From Alviniconcha marisindica (lineage: Eukaryota > Mollusca > Gastropoda > Provannidae): DNA of 64,000 nt. The stretch spans positions 169,501 through 233,500 of the forward strand of contig JABMCL010000953.1 of the NCBI GenBank assembly GCA_018857735.1. The letters run 5' to 3'. The translations under genes and the position numbers were made by a program. Shown piece after piece: positions 13,201-27,432 of this stretch (the first letter of the stretch is position 1; every line of letters starts with the position of its first letter). A model generated the notes under the pieces. The model ran no database searches. It had not been told where the DNA came from and saw nothing but the letters and a program-made list of their open reading frames with translations.

Positions 13201-16200
13201 TTCTCCCTCTCTCTCTTCTCTCTCTTTCCCCACCCTTCTCTCTCTCTCTCTCTCTTTCCCCACCCTTCTCCCTCTCTCTCTCTTTCTCCCTTTCCCCACC
13301 CTTCTCCCTCTCTCTCTCTTTCTCCCTTTCCCCACCGTTCTACCTCTTTCTCATTTAATGCAGCAAACTGGTTTTGTTTTTTCGCACTTGTAAACACGTG
13401 ATATCACAGGTTCGTAGAGTATTCACTCTTGAACATTTATTTTTTATCACCATTACAAATAACATGTGTTGTGATTGGCTGCTTTATTGTGGATCAGCCA
13501 ATGAGAAAATCTGTCGCTCACACTGTTGTGAGGTCCAGAAAAGTTGTGCTAGGCTACTGAGTAGGGTGCTTGCGGCCAGGGTTTTTTGTACTCTGAGGGG
13601 ATGGAGGATCTACACACTGCTTTGGGTGACTGGCAGACTGATCTGTACAACTGCACTCTCATTCTGAGTCAAGTTGTTGGCTTTACAATTTTCCCACATT
13701 CACATGTGCACAGTCCAACAAGAAACCTTCACAGATCTACACCACTCTGTTGCCTTATATTTATGCTGTTGCCTTATATTTATGCTGTTGCCTTATATTT
13801 ATGCCCTACATTTTCAGGCACTGTGATCTTTTTTGATTCTGAAAATTATATCAGTTCAAGCTCATAGAAAATAATAATAAGAAGAAAAAACACCAAAAGA
13901 TTAAGAAGTTGTTTTATTATATATATTTTATATAACACAGTAATGTGACCGCTTATTCATGAAAGTTAATTAGTTGCATGTTACTAGTTTTGCCTGTTTG
14001 CTGAAATACGTAAAAACAAAGTGTACAATGAGTTTGGTGGTGGAATAATCTGTATTTTTTGGAAACCTGATACCATAGTTAAGAAAGGAGGCAACTCTTT
14101 TCTTTTGAAGTGATGCTGGTTCTTGGAGGCAACTCTTTTCTTTTGAAGTCAGCCTGGTTCAGTTTTGTGTGTTCGTGAGATGTTATAGTACATAGTGTTG
14201 TTATTATTTATGTGTGTGTGCGTGCGTGTTTAAGATATAAATACATACTATGTACTGCCTATCATTTAGAGCTTGTTTTCTTATAAGTTGTTTTAGATAC
14301 CGTGTGATGTACACGGCATTGGAAAACTTTGCTCTCAGTCTCTGAGGCTGAACAACATTCTGAACAGTGTGATCCAAAAGCTGACAAGTGGATGCCAAAT
14401 TAAAGCAATAATTCTGGACATTAAAATCACAACAGCAGATTACCACAGTAGATCGCACAGATTTCCAGAACAGACATAAAACTGTGGACAGTTGTTTGAC
14501 TTTGTTGTTGTTTGTTTTGGTGTCTTACTCTTAGTTTAGTGAAAAATTCAGGCAACCAAAAACTAGTGCTGGATGAGTTGATTTTTCCTGTACTTGCCCT
14601 ACAGGGCAGGTAGGAAATAAAGTTAATGTCAATTCCTGCATGGTACTGTGAATGACATGGGGCTATAGCATGATAATGTGAATGACTAGGCTATAGCATG
14701 ATAATGTGCATAACTGGGGACTACTGCATGATAATGTGAATGATATGGGGCTATAGCATGATAATATTAGTGACTTCCAGCTATGCTGACTTGGGACATC
14801 ATCATTCCGTTCTTTTTTTCTCCTTTTAAAAAAACGTTTCATTTTTCAGCTGCCACCTCCGAAAGTTGACCCCCTGGGACGCAAGATGGAGGAGCAGGCT
14901 CCAGACCAATGGCCCGCAAGGTCAGGCGTGGCACTGGCTCTGGCGCAGATAGCCCCCTTGCTGCCGGAGGGCGAGATTGGAACTCTCTTTGCCTTCTTTG
15001 TGCCCAAGGCGCTGGGGGACCGCTCTGCCGAGGTGCGTTCTCACATGAGGGAGGCTGCGTTGGCCGTCATCAATGCGCATGGCAAGGTGAGAAGATTACT
15101 GTCTCTGTTTAACAAGTCAGGCTGGCTCTCCTCCATCACTTCACGTAAGGAAGCTTCTCTTGATCAGTAAGATCAATGGTGCTTGGCTTATGTGAATCCA
15201 GTTTGGATTTGAAATCTCAGGGCTAGCTCAGAAGATACTTGCTTTCTTTATATCTCACAGAACCTTTGGCTTCTTGGGAATTTTGTGTGCTGTGCTTCAG
15301 CGCCAAGGTTGGGGGTGGTGGTGGTGAGAAACTCCAAGGTGGGGTGGTGGGGGGAGGGGGGAGAAATGCTCAGAATGGACTTTCTTCCTGGAGCTTTGCT
15401 CCATGCACCGCCACAGGCACTTCCCCTTGACCTTGACCATTTCCTTTGAACCTTCAGTGGAGACAAAATGAACTGTTCTGATTGCAGGAGAATGTCAACC
15501 TGTTACTACCAGTGTTTGAGAATTTCTTGGCCACGGCACCTAACACTGCCAGCAATGACACCGTGCGACAGAGCATCGTCATTCTGATGGGCAATCTGGC
15601 TCGTCACCTTGACTCCGATAACCCCAAGGTCAAACCCATTGTTGCACAGCTGGTCTCGGCTCTCTCCACCCCTTCACAAGAGGTCAGTGAACCGCTGCGG
15701 GGTATGAATGATGAGAATGTATTGCATTTATTTTCTGTCTCTTGCCCTGATATAACCGTACCGGTTGACTGGGTGTAAAACACCAACTTACTTATTTTCT
15801 GTCTCTTGTGGATTCGCAGTGGTTCATGAAAAATAGTAAATCTTGCCATGCAATATATACATCCATTTTTTCGATGAATTTTAGCAGTACGATTTTACTC
15901 ACAAGATGTGTGCAGATGCTTCATTTTGTGGAGAATAACTTTTACAGCATGGTCCCAAACCCCATTGTAATTGTAAGCGTGATGTTGAGAAAAAGTATAA
16001 AGTGGTAAGCGATTAAGTCCATGAAAGATCAGAATTGGCGACAGCATCAGAATGGTACTGCATAAGTCACAGGAAATCAAATGTAGATTCTTCTGTTTTT
16101 TTCTTTTTGTAGATTCAATTAATATCCAGTGTAAGCTGTTTGACTTTATGCTCTCAGTGTCTGATTTTAACCACTTCTGTTGTTTAGTTTCACCATTTTT

Positions 16201-19200
16201 ACTTTGTGATTGCACCGTGACTGCATCCACAGGTTCAGGAAGCTGTCTTTTCGTGTTAGTGATTGCACCGTGACTGCATCCACAGGTTCAGGAAGCTGTC
16301 TTTTCGTGTTAGTGATTGCACCGTGACTGCATCCACAGGTTCAGGAAGCTGTCTTTTCGTGTTAGTGATTGCACCGTGACTGCATCCACAGGTTCAGGAA
16401 GCTGTCTTTTTGTGTTAGTGATTGCACCGTGACTGCATCCACAGGTTCAGGAAGCTGTCTTTTTGTGTTAGTGATTGCACCGTGACTGCATCCACAGGTT
16501 CAGGAAGCTGTCTTTTTGTGTTAATGATTGCACCGTGACTGCATCCACAGGTTCAGGAAGCTGTGGCCAACTGCTTGCCTCCCCTGGTGCCGTCGATCAA
16601 GCAGGGGGTGCCAGAGTTGGTGTCGCGCCTGCTGGTGCTGCTGCTGGAGTCGGACAACTACGGGGAGCGGCGTGGCGCTGCCTACGGCCTGGCGGGGCTC
16701 ATCAAGGGCATGGGCATCCTGGCCCTCAAACAGCAGCAGGTCATGGACACCCTCACCGCCGCCATTCAGGACAAGAAAAACCCCAGGAAGAGGGAAGGTG
16801 CGACTTCAGCATACAAATTGGGGGGGGGGGGGGGGGGTATGCAGAGTTACATCCATTGAAGATTCACTAACAAACAGATGAGCTGTCCTCATTTGTGCCA
16901 GCCCAGACAAGAAACAAATCAGGAAGAAGGATGGTTGGACATTTGTAAATTAGAAAGGGGGGGGGGGAGTGCTATCATGTGTAAGAGCCACTGAGAAACC
17001 ATTGATGAATACTCTCGCCTCCACCACCACCCAGGTCAAAAAACAAAAAGAAAAACCAAGGAAGACGAAAGTTGGGATATGTGTGACTTTCAAATGGAAA
17101 AGGGGGAAGGTGGGACGTGTCACTTCGAAATGGAGAAAGGAGGTGGGAGGGTCACTGTTCATGGAGGAACAGCCATTTTTGGAAGTGGTTGTTCTATACT
17201 GAAATGGGTAGTGTCGTCGGTATAAACCTGCTGTGTGCATACTTAAGACTAAATGACATCTCACTTCTGTCTTCAGGAGCTTTGCTGGCATTTGAGATGC
17301 TGTGCAACATGCTGGGTCGCCTGTTTGAGCCGTACATCGTACACATCATCCAACATCTCCTGCTGTGCTTTGGGGACAGCAATCAGTATGTCCGTGAGGT
17401 GGGTAGTTGTGTTTTGGGGGCAGCTGTCAGTATGTCCGTGAGGTGGGTAGTTGTGTTTTGGGGGCAGCGGTCAGTATGTCTGTGAGGTGGGTAGTTGTGT
17501 TTTGGTGGCAGCTGTCAGTATGTCTGTGAGGTAGGTAGTTGTGTTTTGGGGGCAGTGGTCAGTAATGTCCATGAGATGGATAGTTGCTGTTGCACTCCCA
17601 TCAACAACAAAGGTATGACAAAAGTGCTCCAGCCACTGTATCAGTTAAGTGCACACACGCACAAACCCACACATCCGTTAAGGGAATGTAAGCTGAGTGA
17701 GTACAATAGTTAAAAAGATTGCAAAACCTACCACTTCAACAGTAGGTTCTGATTGTATTCCACAGGCTGATTGGGTCTGACTGTATTCCACAGGCTGATT
17801 GGGTCTGACTGTATTCCACAGGCTGATTGGGTCTGACTGTATTCCACTGGCTGATTGGGTCTCTGTATTCCACAGGCTGATTGGGTCTGACTGTATTCCA
17901 CAGGCTGATTGGGTCTCTCTGATTGTGTTCCACAGGCAAATTGGGTCTCTGTATTCCACGTGCTGATGGGTCTGACTGTATTCCACAGGCTAATTGGGTC
18001 TCTGTATTCCACAGGCTGATTGGGTCTGACTGTATTCCACAGGCTGATTGGGTCTGACTGTATTCCACAGGCTGATTGGGTTCTGACTGTATTCCACAGG
18101 CTGATTGGGTCTCTGACTGTATTCCACGGCTGATTGGGTTTCTGACTGTATTCCACTGGCTGATTGGGTCTCTGACTGTATTCCACCGGCTGATTGGGTC
18201 TCTGACTGTATTCCACTGGCTGATTGGGTCTCTGACTGTATTCCACAGGCTGATTGGGTCTGACTGTATTCCACAGGCTGCAGATGACTGTGCCAAGGCA
18301 GTGATGCGTAACCTGAGTGCACATGGGGTCAAGCTGGTGCTGCCGTCTCTGCTGCGGGGACTGGAAGAAGACTCGTGGAGAACTAAAGCAGGTGAGCTGT
18401 GCTGGGCTCAGCGATTTCTGTCTGTCTCTCCACCTTTGTATGGGTGTGACTGTGTGTTGCTAATGTTATTGTATAGTGCTCTACACTTCCACTTGTGAAA
18501 GGTGAGGTGCTGAATAAACCTCATTATTATTATGCATCTTGTTATTTGTCAGGGTCTGTGGAGCTGCTAGGTGCCATGGCATTCTGTGCTCCCAAACAGC
18601 TGTCGGCTTGTCTTCCCAGCATTGTTCCCAAGCTGACGGAGGTGCTGACTGACTCGCACGCCAAGGTGCAAAATGCTGGGTCACAGGCCCTGCAGCAGAT
18701 CGGCTCTGTCATCCGCAACCCAGAAATTCAGGGTGAGATCATCAGTCTTAGCATCCCTCTCTGTCTGCCTGTCTCCATCTCTTTCTCTCTGTCTTCCTGT
18801 TTCTATCTCTTTCTCTCTGTCTGCCTGTCTCCATCTCTTTCTCTCTGTCTGCCTGTCTCCATCTCTTTCTCTCCGTCTGCCTGTCTCCATCTCTTTCTCT
18901 CCGTCTGCCTGTCTCCATCTCTTTCTCTCTGTCTTCCTGTCTCCATCTCTTTCTCTCTGTCTCCTGTCTCCATCTCTTTCTCTCTGTCTCCCTTTCTCTC
19001 TGTCTCCTGCCCATCTCTTCTCTCCTCCCTCTCTCTCCTGTCTCCATCTCTTTCTCTCTGTCCTCCTTCTCTATCTCTTTCTCTCTGTCTCCTGTCCTCC
19101 ATGCTGCTTCTTACTCTCTGTAAGCTGCTGCCCCATCTTTATCTCTTTTCTCTGGCTCTCCTTCTCCTTTTCTCTGGTCTGCCATGTCACCCTGCGTGTA

Positions 19201-22200
19201 GAAGCTCTGACCGGCCTGTCTGCTATCCTAGCCTCCCTCCCCTCACTGCCTTCTGCTGTCCAGTCATCTCAGTTTCATGTAAGTTCATGCCTGTGTCAGC
19301 ATGCCGAGCTGTTATTTGGTATTGAGGTTCATGCCTGTGTCAGCATGCCAAGCTGTTATTTGGTATTGAGGTTCATGCCTGTGTCAGCATGCCAAGCTGT
19401 TATTTGGTATTGAGGTTCATGCCTGTGTCAGCATGCCGAGCTGTTATTTGGTACTTTTTGAGGTTCATGCCTGTGTCAGCATGCCAAGCTGTTATTTGGT
19501 ATTGAGGTTCATGCCTGTGTCAGCATGCCGAGCTGTTATTTGGTACTGAGGTTCATGCCTGTGCCAGCATGCCGAGCTGTTATTTGGTATTGAGGTTCAT
19601 GCCTGTGTCAGCATGCCAAGCTGTTATTTGGTATGAGGTTCATGCCTTCCTGAGTGATTGGGATTTCATGATGTGTGATGCGTGTGGCTGACCGCCATGT
19701 TCAGACATACACTGTTATTTGCTTGCAGCTTTATCATGCCCATCCTGCCTGGAGTGCGCTGGTAGTATAGGTTCATGCTTTGGTGATGAAGATGTGTGAG
19801 GTGTGGCTGACCTCCATGTTAGACATACCTGTTATTTGCTTGCAGCCATTATGCCCATCCTCCTGGAGTGCGGGAGTATTTCATGATGATGATGATGTGT
19901 GAACAGTGGCTGACCTCCATGTCAGAAATACGTTATTTGCTTGCAGCTATCGTGCCCATCCTGCTGGAGGCGCTGCAGGAGCCGACCAAGCGCACCACCC
20001 TCTGTCTGCAGAAGCTGCTGGCCACCAAGTTTGTTCACTTCGTCGACGCTCCATCCCTGGCTTTGATCATGCCCGTCATTCAGCGCGCCTTTCAGGACCG
20101 CGTCACAGAGACTCGCAAGATGGCTGCCCAGATTATGGGCAACATGTACTCCTTGACTGATCAGAAGGTAGGCAATGGAGGGGACGTTAAGGGTTCCTGC
20201 TTGTGTCAGTGCTGCACTATGTGTGGTACAACTCTCATGGTGTTCTCTGTGCTGTATGCTGGTGGTTGCTGCTTTGTCAGTGCTGCACTGTGTGTGGTAC
20301 AACTCTCGTGGTGTTCTCTGTGCTGGCTGTTTAAGATTGTCTGAGCGGAGCGGGTGTGCTGTACAAGTCGGCGCTGTTGCTGGCTGTTTAGGATTGTCTG
20401 AGCGGAGCGGGTGTGCTGTACAAGTCGGCGCTGTTGCTGGCTGTTTAGGATTGTCTGAGCGGAGCGGGTGTGCTGTACAAGTCGGCGCTGTTGCTGGCTG
20501 TTTAGGATTGTCTGAGCGGAGCGGGTGTGCTGTACAAGTCGGCGCTGTTGCTGGCTGTTTAGGATTGTCTGAGCGGAGCGGGTGTGCTGTACAAGTCGGC
20601 GCTGTTGCTGGCTGTTTAGGATTGTCTGAGCGGAGCGGGTGTGCTGTACAAGTCGGCGCTGTTGCTGGCTGTTTAGGATTGTCTGAGCGGAGCGGGTGTG
20701 CTGTACAAGTCGGCGCTGTTGCTGGCTGTTTAGGATTGTCTGAGCGGAGCGGGTGTGCTGTACAAGTCGGCACCTCTCTCTGTGGCAGGTGACACAAGGC
20801 CTGCAATGTGTACCCTGTTGTCTTGTGAACCTGGTGCTCTGCAGGACCTTTCTCCTTGTCTGCTGTCAGTGACTGCCATAGCGCCATGTGTCCTGTTCAC
20901 CTTGCATTCTCCTTGACCTTTCTTTTTGTCTGCTATCGCTGACCTCCAGTGTGCTCTGTGTCAATGTTGACCTTGGATTCTCCATGACCTTTCTTTTCTG
21001 TAGTCACTGACCTCCAATGCTCTCTGTGCCATTATATTGACCTTGGATTCTCCATGACCTTTCTTCTTGTCTACTGTCACTGACCTTTAAAGTGCCCTGT
21101 GTCATTATGTTGACCTTGGATTCTCCATGACCTTGTCTACTGTCTAGACCTTCAGTGTGCTCTATGTCATCATGTTGGCCTTGTGTTGTCCTGAAACCTT
21201 TTCCTTGTCTGCTGTCAATGACCTCCAGTGTGCTGTATCATTGTATTGACCTTGTGTTCCCCAGGACCTGTCTCCTTGTTTGTCAGTGACCTCCAGAGTG
21301 TGATGTGTCATTGTGTTGACCTTGTGTTCCCCAGGACCTGTCGCCCTATCTGCCGTCGGTGATCCCTGGCCTGAAGCAGTGTCTGCTGGACCCAGTGCCG
21401 GAGGTGCGCAGCGTGTCAGCCCGTGCCCTGGGCGCCATGGTGAAGGGCATGGGAGAGGGAACCTTCGATGACCTGCTGCCCTGGCTCATGGAGAAGTTGG
21501 TGTCAGAAGTCAGCTCTGTGGACAGGTCGGGGGCTGCTCAAGGTGAGAGGTGATGATGGGATGATGACCCATGGATAGGTACAGGGATGGGCATGACATG
21601 GGATCGATGGATGATGACCCATGGATAGGTACAGGGATGGGCATGACATGGGATCGATGGAATGATGACCCATGGATAGGTACAGGGATGGACATGACAT
21701 GGTATCGATGGAATGATCCATGGATAGGTAAAGGGATGAACATGACATGGGATCGATGGAATGATGCATTGATAGAGGAAGGCTTGATGAAGAAGTACAT
21801 TGGTGAAGGAAGGATGTGTTGAACAAATATGTTAATGAAGGAAGGACATGACGAGTATGTGCATTGTTGGATGAGGGAAGGGCATGATGAACAGGTGGAT
21901 AAATAGTGAAGACTAAGCAGAACATGGGGGAAGCGGGAACAGGCACATTAGCACAGAATAAAGAGAAGGGTGATATTGCCGCATGTCAAGAAAAAGTTTG
22001 CAATGCAGTACAGCTCTGGTACACAAGTTGGAATGGTTTGATGACTGGTGGGTGTGGGTGTGTCAGGTCTGAGTGAGGTGATTGGTGGCATGGGTCAGGA
22101 GAAGCTGCACAAGCTAATGGGAGACATCATCTCCACGGCTGAGCGACCCGACATCATGCCCAATGTGCGTGACGGCTACATCATGACCTACATCTACCTG

Positions 22201-24005
22201 CCGTCTGTCTTTGGCACTGACTTCGCTCAGTACGTCGGTCCAATCCTCCCTTCCATTCTACAGGTCAGACACAAATTGTCTTTGTTTTGTTGTTGTTTCT
22301 TTCATTAGGTCTGTGAATATAAATAAATAGTATATTCAAAGTCCTTGAAAAGTCTGAATCTGGCTACAGGTGTTCTGCCACTGTCTGGCTACAGGTGTCA
22401 CTATCCCTATCTGGCTACAGGTGTTCCATCACTGTCTGGCTACAGTGTCACTGTCCCTGTCTGGCTACAGATATCACTGTCCCTGTCTGGCTACAGGTGT
22501 CACTGTCTGGCTACAGGTGTCACTGTCCCTGTGGCTGCAGGTGTCACTGCCCTGTCTGGCTACAGGTGTCACTGTCCCTGTCTGGCTACAGGTGTTCTGT
22601 CTCTGTCTGGCTACAGGTGTTCTGTCACTGTCTGGTGTTTGTTCTTGCAGGCCCTTGCGGATGAAAGTGAGTTTGTGCGTGACACAGCTCTGAGAGCGGG
22701 CCAGAGAATCATTTCCCAGTACGCTGACACCGCCATCGAACTGCTGCTGCCAGAGCTGGAGCGTGGCCTGTTTGACGACAACTGGAGGATCCGCTACTCC
22801 TCTGTGCAGCTCTTGGGAGACCTGCTCTACAAGGTGTCTGGTGAGTCACGTCTCCACAGGGCAAATGGGAGGTGGTGGGGGGGGGGGTCTCCACAGGGCT
22901 AATGGGGGGGGGGGGGTCTCCGCAGGGCTAATGGGGGGGACTCCACAGGGCTAATGGGAGGGTCTCACTGGGCTAATGGAGGGGAGGTCTCCACGGGCTA
23001 ATGGGGGGGGGGGTCTCCACAGGGCTAATGGGGTTCCACAGGGCTAATGGGGGGGTCTCCACTGGGCTAATGGGGGGGTCTCCACAGGGCTAATGGGGGG
23101 TTCCACAGGGCTAATGGGGGGGGGGGTCAGGGGGGATAAATGGGGGCTCAAGGGCTAATGGGGGGGGCGGTCTCCACAGGGCTAATGGGGGGGTCTCCAC
23201 AGGGCTAATGGGGGGTGGGGTGTCCACAGGGCTAATGGGGGGTTCCACAGGGCTAATGGGGGGTCTCCACGGGCTAATGGGGGGGGGGGGGGGGGGGAGG
23301 TCTCCACAGGGCTAATGGGGGGGTCTCCACAGGGCTAATGGGGGGGTCTCCACAGGGCTAATGGGGGGGTCTCCACAGGGCTAATGGGGGGGGGGTTGGT
23401 CTCCACAGGGCTAATGGATGGGGGGGAGAGGGGGGGTAGTGGGAAATATTTGGCAACGACTGGGTAATCCACTGCAAAAAACTGTTTTTATCAAATACCT
23501 GGTAACTGCTCAAAAGAGAAGGTGCAACCCGTGTTCATGTGTGGCTGACAAAGAGGGCCTGTGTTATTTCCGTGGCCAACTTGTACAAGTGTGTGACTGT
23601 AAAGTACCAGCGGTGTATAAATGACCAGTCAGATGAAGAGTGACCACCCTGCCTGCGTGTGTTTCAGGTGTGAGTGGCAAGATGACCACAGAAACAGCAG
23701 ATGAGGATGACAACTTTGGCACAGAATCCTCCCAGAAGGTATGTCCATTGAATGTGTTGATAGATCCGTACTTAGTTTATTCACATTTGGCAGGTTTTAG
23801 CTTGCAGTGATATGTTAATAATGTGTAAAACATACCAGTACAGTTATTGGGGTCCATATTGTAATAATGAAATTTGTGAAGCGCCTACCCTGTGGCTCTG
23901 AACAAGCATACACACATAATGGACATCGAGATGGAAAATGTTATCAAAAAACAAACAAACAAAATATATATCGACAAGTGTTCAAGCATAATTATGCACA
24001 TGCAT

Positions 24006-24075
<70 letters not shown>

Positions 24076-27000
24076 TGTACAGACTGATGGGAGTGAAGGA
24101 CAATGTGGTTTAACTGAAATATTCTGAATATTGTAGGCAGATGTGCTGGATAGCCAAGTAAAGGGTGAACACAGCACCCAGAATCATAAGATTTACGAGC
24201 CTGAATTTTATGCATTAACAGTGGTGTGGTCTTGCTTGGGGTTTGTTTGTTGTTGTTGTTTTCTTTTCACTGGGGGAGTTGGGATCAGCCAGAGATTCAA
24301 ACTGTTGCCGTGGTGTTCATTCTGCTATCAGGTACCCTGCCATTGAGTCATATGTTGTCCTCTCCTTCAGGCCGTCATGTACCTGGGGTGGACAGTGCAG
24401 TATGGTGTTTTCCAGTCTTCCATGTGCCCAGTTTTGATTGGTTGTGTTCAGTACCAGTGTGAGCAGTGATTGGTTGTGTTCAGTACCAGTGTGAGCAGTG
24501 ATTGGTTGTGTTCAATACCAGAGTGAGCAGTGATTGGTTGTGTTCAATACCAGTAAGTGTAGCAGTGATTGGTTGTGTTCAATACCAGTGTGAGCAGCTG
24601 ATTGGTTGTGTTCAATACCATGTGAGCAGTGATTGGTTGTGTTCAATACCAGTGTGAGCAGTGATTGGTTGTGTTCAGTACCAGTGTGAGCAGTGATTGG
24701 TTGTGTTCAGTACCAGTGTGAGCAGTGATTGGTTGTGTTCAGTACCAGTGTGAGCAGTGATTGGTTGTGTTCAGTACCAGTGTGAGCAGTCGATTGGTTG
24801 TGTTCAGTACCAGTGTGAGCAGCTTTGATTGGTTGTGTTCAGTACCAGTGTGAAGCAGTGCATGTGAGCAGTGGTTGTGTTCAGTACCAGTGTGAGCAGC
24901 GATTGGTTGTGTTCAGTACCAGTGTGAGCAGTGATTGGTTGTGTTCAGTACCAGTGTGAGCAGTGATTGGTTGTGTTCAGTACCAGTGTGAGCAGGATGG
25001 CTGTATACAGTTTCTCAGTGTGCGCATGTGATGGTATGTTACAGTAACCAGTTGTGACCAGGGACTGGCTGACTATACCAGCTGTTTTCTCACTCTGCCC
25101 CATTGTGCAGGCCATCTGTCTACCCTGGGTAACCAGTATTGTAACCAGGGACTGGCTGACTATACCAGCTTTGTCTCATCTGCCCCATTGTGCAGGCCAT
25201 CATGTCTACCCTGGGTAACCAGTATTGTAACCAGGGACTGGCTGACTATACCAGCTTTGTCTCACTCTGCCCCATTGTGCAGGCCATCATGTCTACCCTG
25301 GGTAACCAGTATTGTAACCAGGGACTGGCTGACTTTTACCAGCTTTGTCTCACTCTGCCCCATTGTGCAGGCCATCATGTCTACCCTGGGTAACCAGTAT
25401 TGTAACCAGGGACTGGCTGACTGTATACCAGCTTTGTCTCACTCTGCCCCATTGTGCAGGCCATCATGTCTACCCTGGGTAACCAGTATTGTAACCAGGG
25501 ACTGGCTGACTGTATACCAGCTTTGTCTCACTCTGCCCCTTTGTGCAGGCCATCATGTCTACCCTGGGTAACCAGTATTGTAACCAGGGACTGGCTGACT
25601 GTATACCAGCTTTGTCTCACTCTGCCCCTTTGTGCAGGCCATCATGTCCGCCTTGGGTAACCAGCGTCGTAACCGCGTGCTGTCCGGCCTCTACATGGGG
25701 CGCTCCGACACAGCGTTGATGGTGCGTCAGTCGGCCCTGCACGTGTGGAAGATCATCGTGCACAATACACCGAGAACGTTGCGTGAAATTCTGCCCACCT
25801 TGTTCTCCCTGCTGCTGGGCTGCCTGGCCAGCACCAGCCACGACAAGCGCACGGTGGGTACCACTGTGGGGGGTGCAGGGTACCACTCAGTGGGGGGTGC
25901 AGGGTACCACTCTGTGGGGGGTGCAGGGTACCACTCTGTGGGGGGTGCAGGGTACCACTCTGTGGGGGGTGCAGGGTACCACTCTGTGGGGGGTGCAGGG
26001 TACCACTCTGTGGGGGGTGCAGGGTACCACTCTGTGGGGGGTGCAGGGTACTACTACATGGTGATGGTGTGTGTCTTAACGTGAACTGGTGTGTGTTTTG
26101 ATTTGACCTGATATTTGTGTCTTTATGTGAGTGTGTATAGTATGTGTCTCACCATGACCTGGTGTTGTGTTTGTCTTGACATGAGCTGATCATTGTGTGT
26201 CTTGACATGACCTTGGTGTTTGTCTTGACATGACCTTGTGTTTGTGTGTCTTGACATGACCTGGTGTCTGTAAAGTCCTGACATGACCAGGTGTTGCGTC
26301 TTGATGTGACCTGGTGTTGATGTGTCTTGATGTGACCTGGTGTTGATGTGTCTTGATGTGACCTGGTGTTGATGTGTCTTGATGTGACCTGGTGTTGATG
26401 TGTGTCTTGATGTGACCTGGTGTTGATGTGTCTTGATGTGACCTGGTGTTGATTGTCTTGATGTGACCTGGTGTTGATGTGTCTTGTGTGATGAGGTGTT
26501 GATTTATGTGTCTTGATGTGACCTGGTTTGATGCTGACTGATGTGTCTTGATGTGACCTGGTGTTGATGTGTCTTGATGTGACCTGGTGTTGATGTGTCT
26601 TGATGTGACCTGGTGTTGATGTGTCTTGTGGTGATGCAGGTGGCAGCCAGGACTCTGGGAGACCTGGTTCGGAAGCTGGGGGAGCGAGTGCTGCCAGAGA
26701 TCATCCCCATCCTGGAGAAAGGACTGGACTCTGATGAGCCTGACCAGCGCCAGGGTGTCTGCATCGGTCTCTCAGAGATCATGGGATCCACCAGTCGCGA
26801 ACATGTACACCTTTTTCCTTTTTATATTTCGTCATCTTAGTGTTTCCTGTTGAGGAATATGAGTCGTTCTTCTTATCTCTTTTTTATGCTTCTTAAACTA
26901 TTTGGAAACTGCCATTGCAAACATAAAATATGAGTCTTACTTCTGTTTCTTTGGTTTGTTCAGCTTTGTGTGTGTGTATTTCCCTGGAACTGCCTTTGCA

Positions 27001-27400
27001 AACATAAAATATCAGTCTTACTTCTGTTTCCTTGCATTATTCAGCTTTGTGTGTGTGTGTGTTTCCCTGCTTTTGTGAAAGTGTGCTCGCTGAATGATAG
27101 TCTCTGTTTTGATATACACATGTTTTTGACAATTTTAATTGTTCAGCATTTTGGGACACTGTATGGGTGCATTAGAAATTCCATTTGATTATTATTTCTG
27201 TAATGTCTTAAAACCCCAGCTTTTTATATGTTCAGACAAATTTTGTGGGATTTTTCCCTACTGCGTCCTGAAATTTCTGCTGCAGTTATTTATGTATTAA
27301 AAGGGTATTTGTATAGTGCCCATCTTCCACACAAAGTGAGAGGCCAGAGCGCTTTACAGTAACACTAATAACAATCATACACACATGCACATACACACAT

Positions 27401-27432
<32 letters not shown>

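Noticed and set aside
19922..20887. 321-codon ORF on the - strand
   Set aside because: Made of the 57-bp repeat (multiple of three) plus the antisense of exon 18; no homology or splice logic.
25854..26064. Open extension of exon 23 through the 24-bp array
   Set aside because: A valid donor gtgggt ends the conserved sequence at 25853, and the array peptide has no family match.
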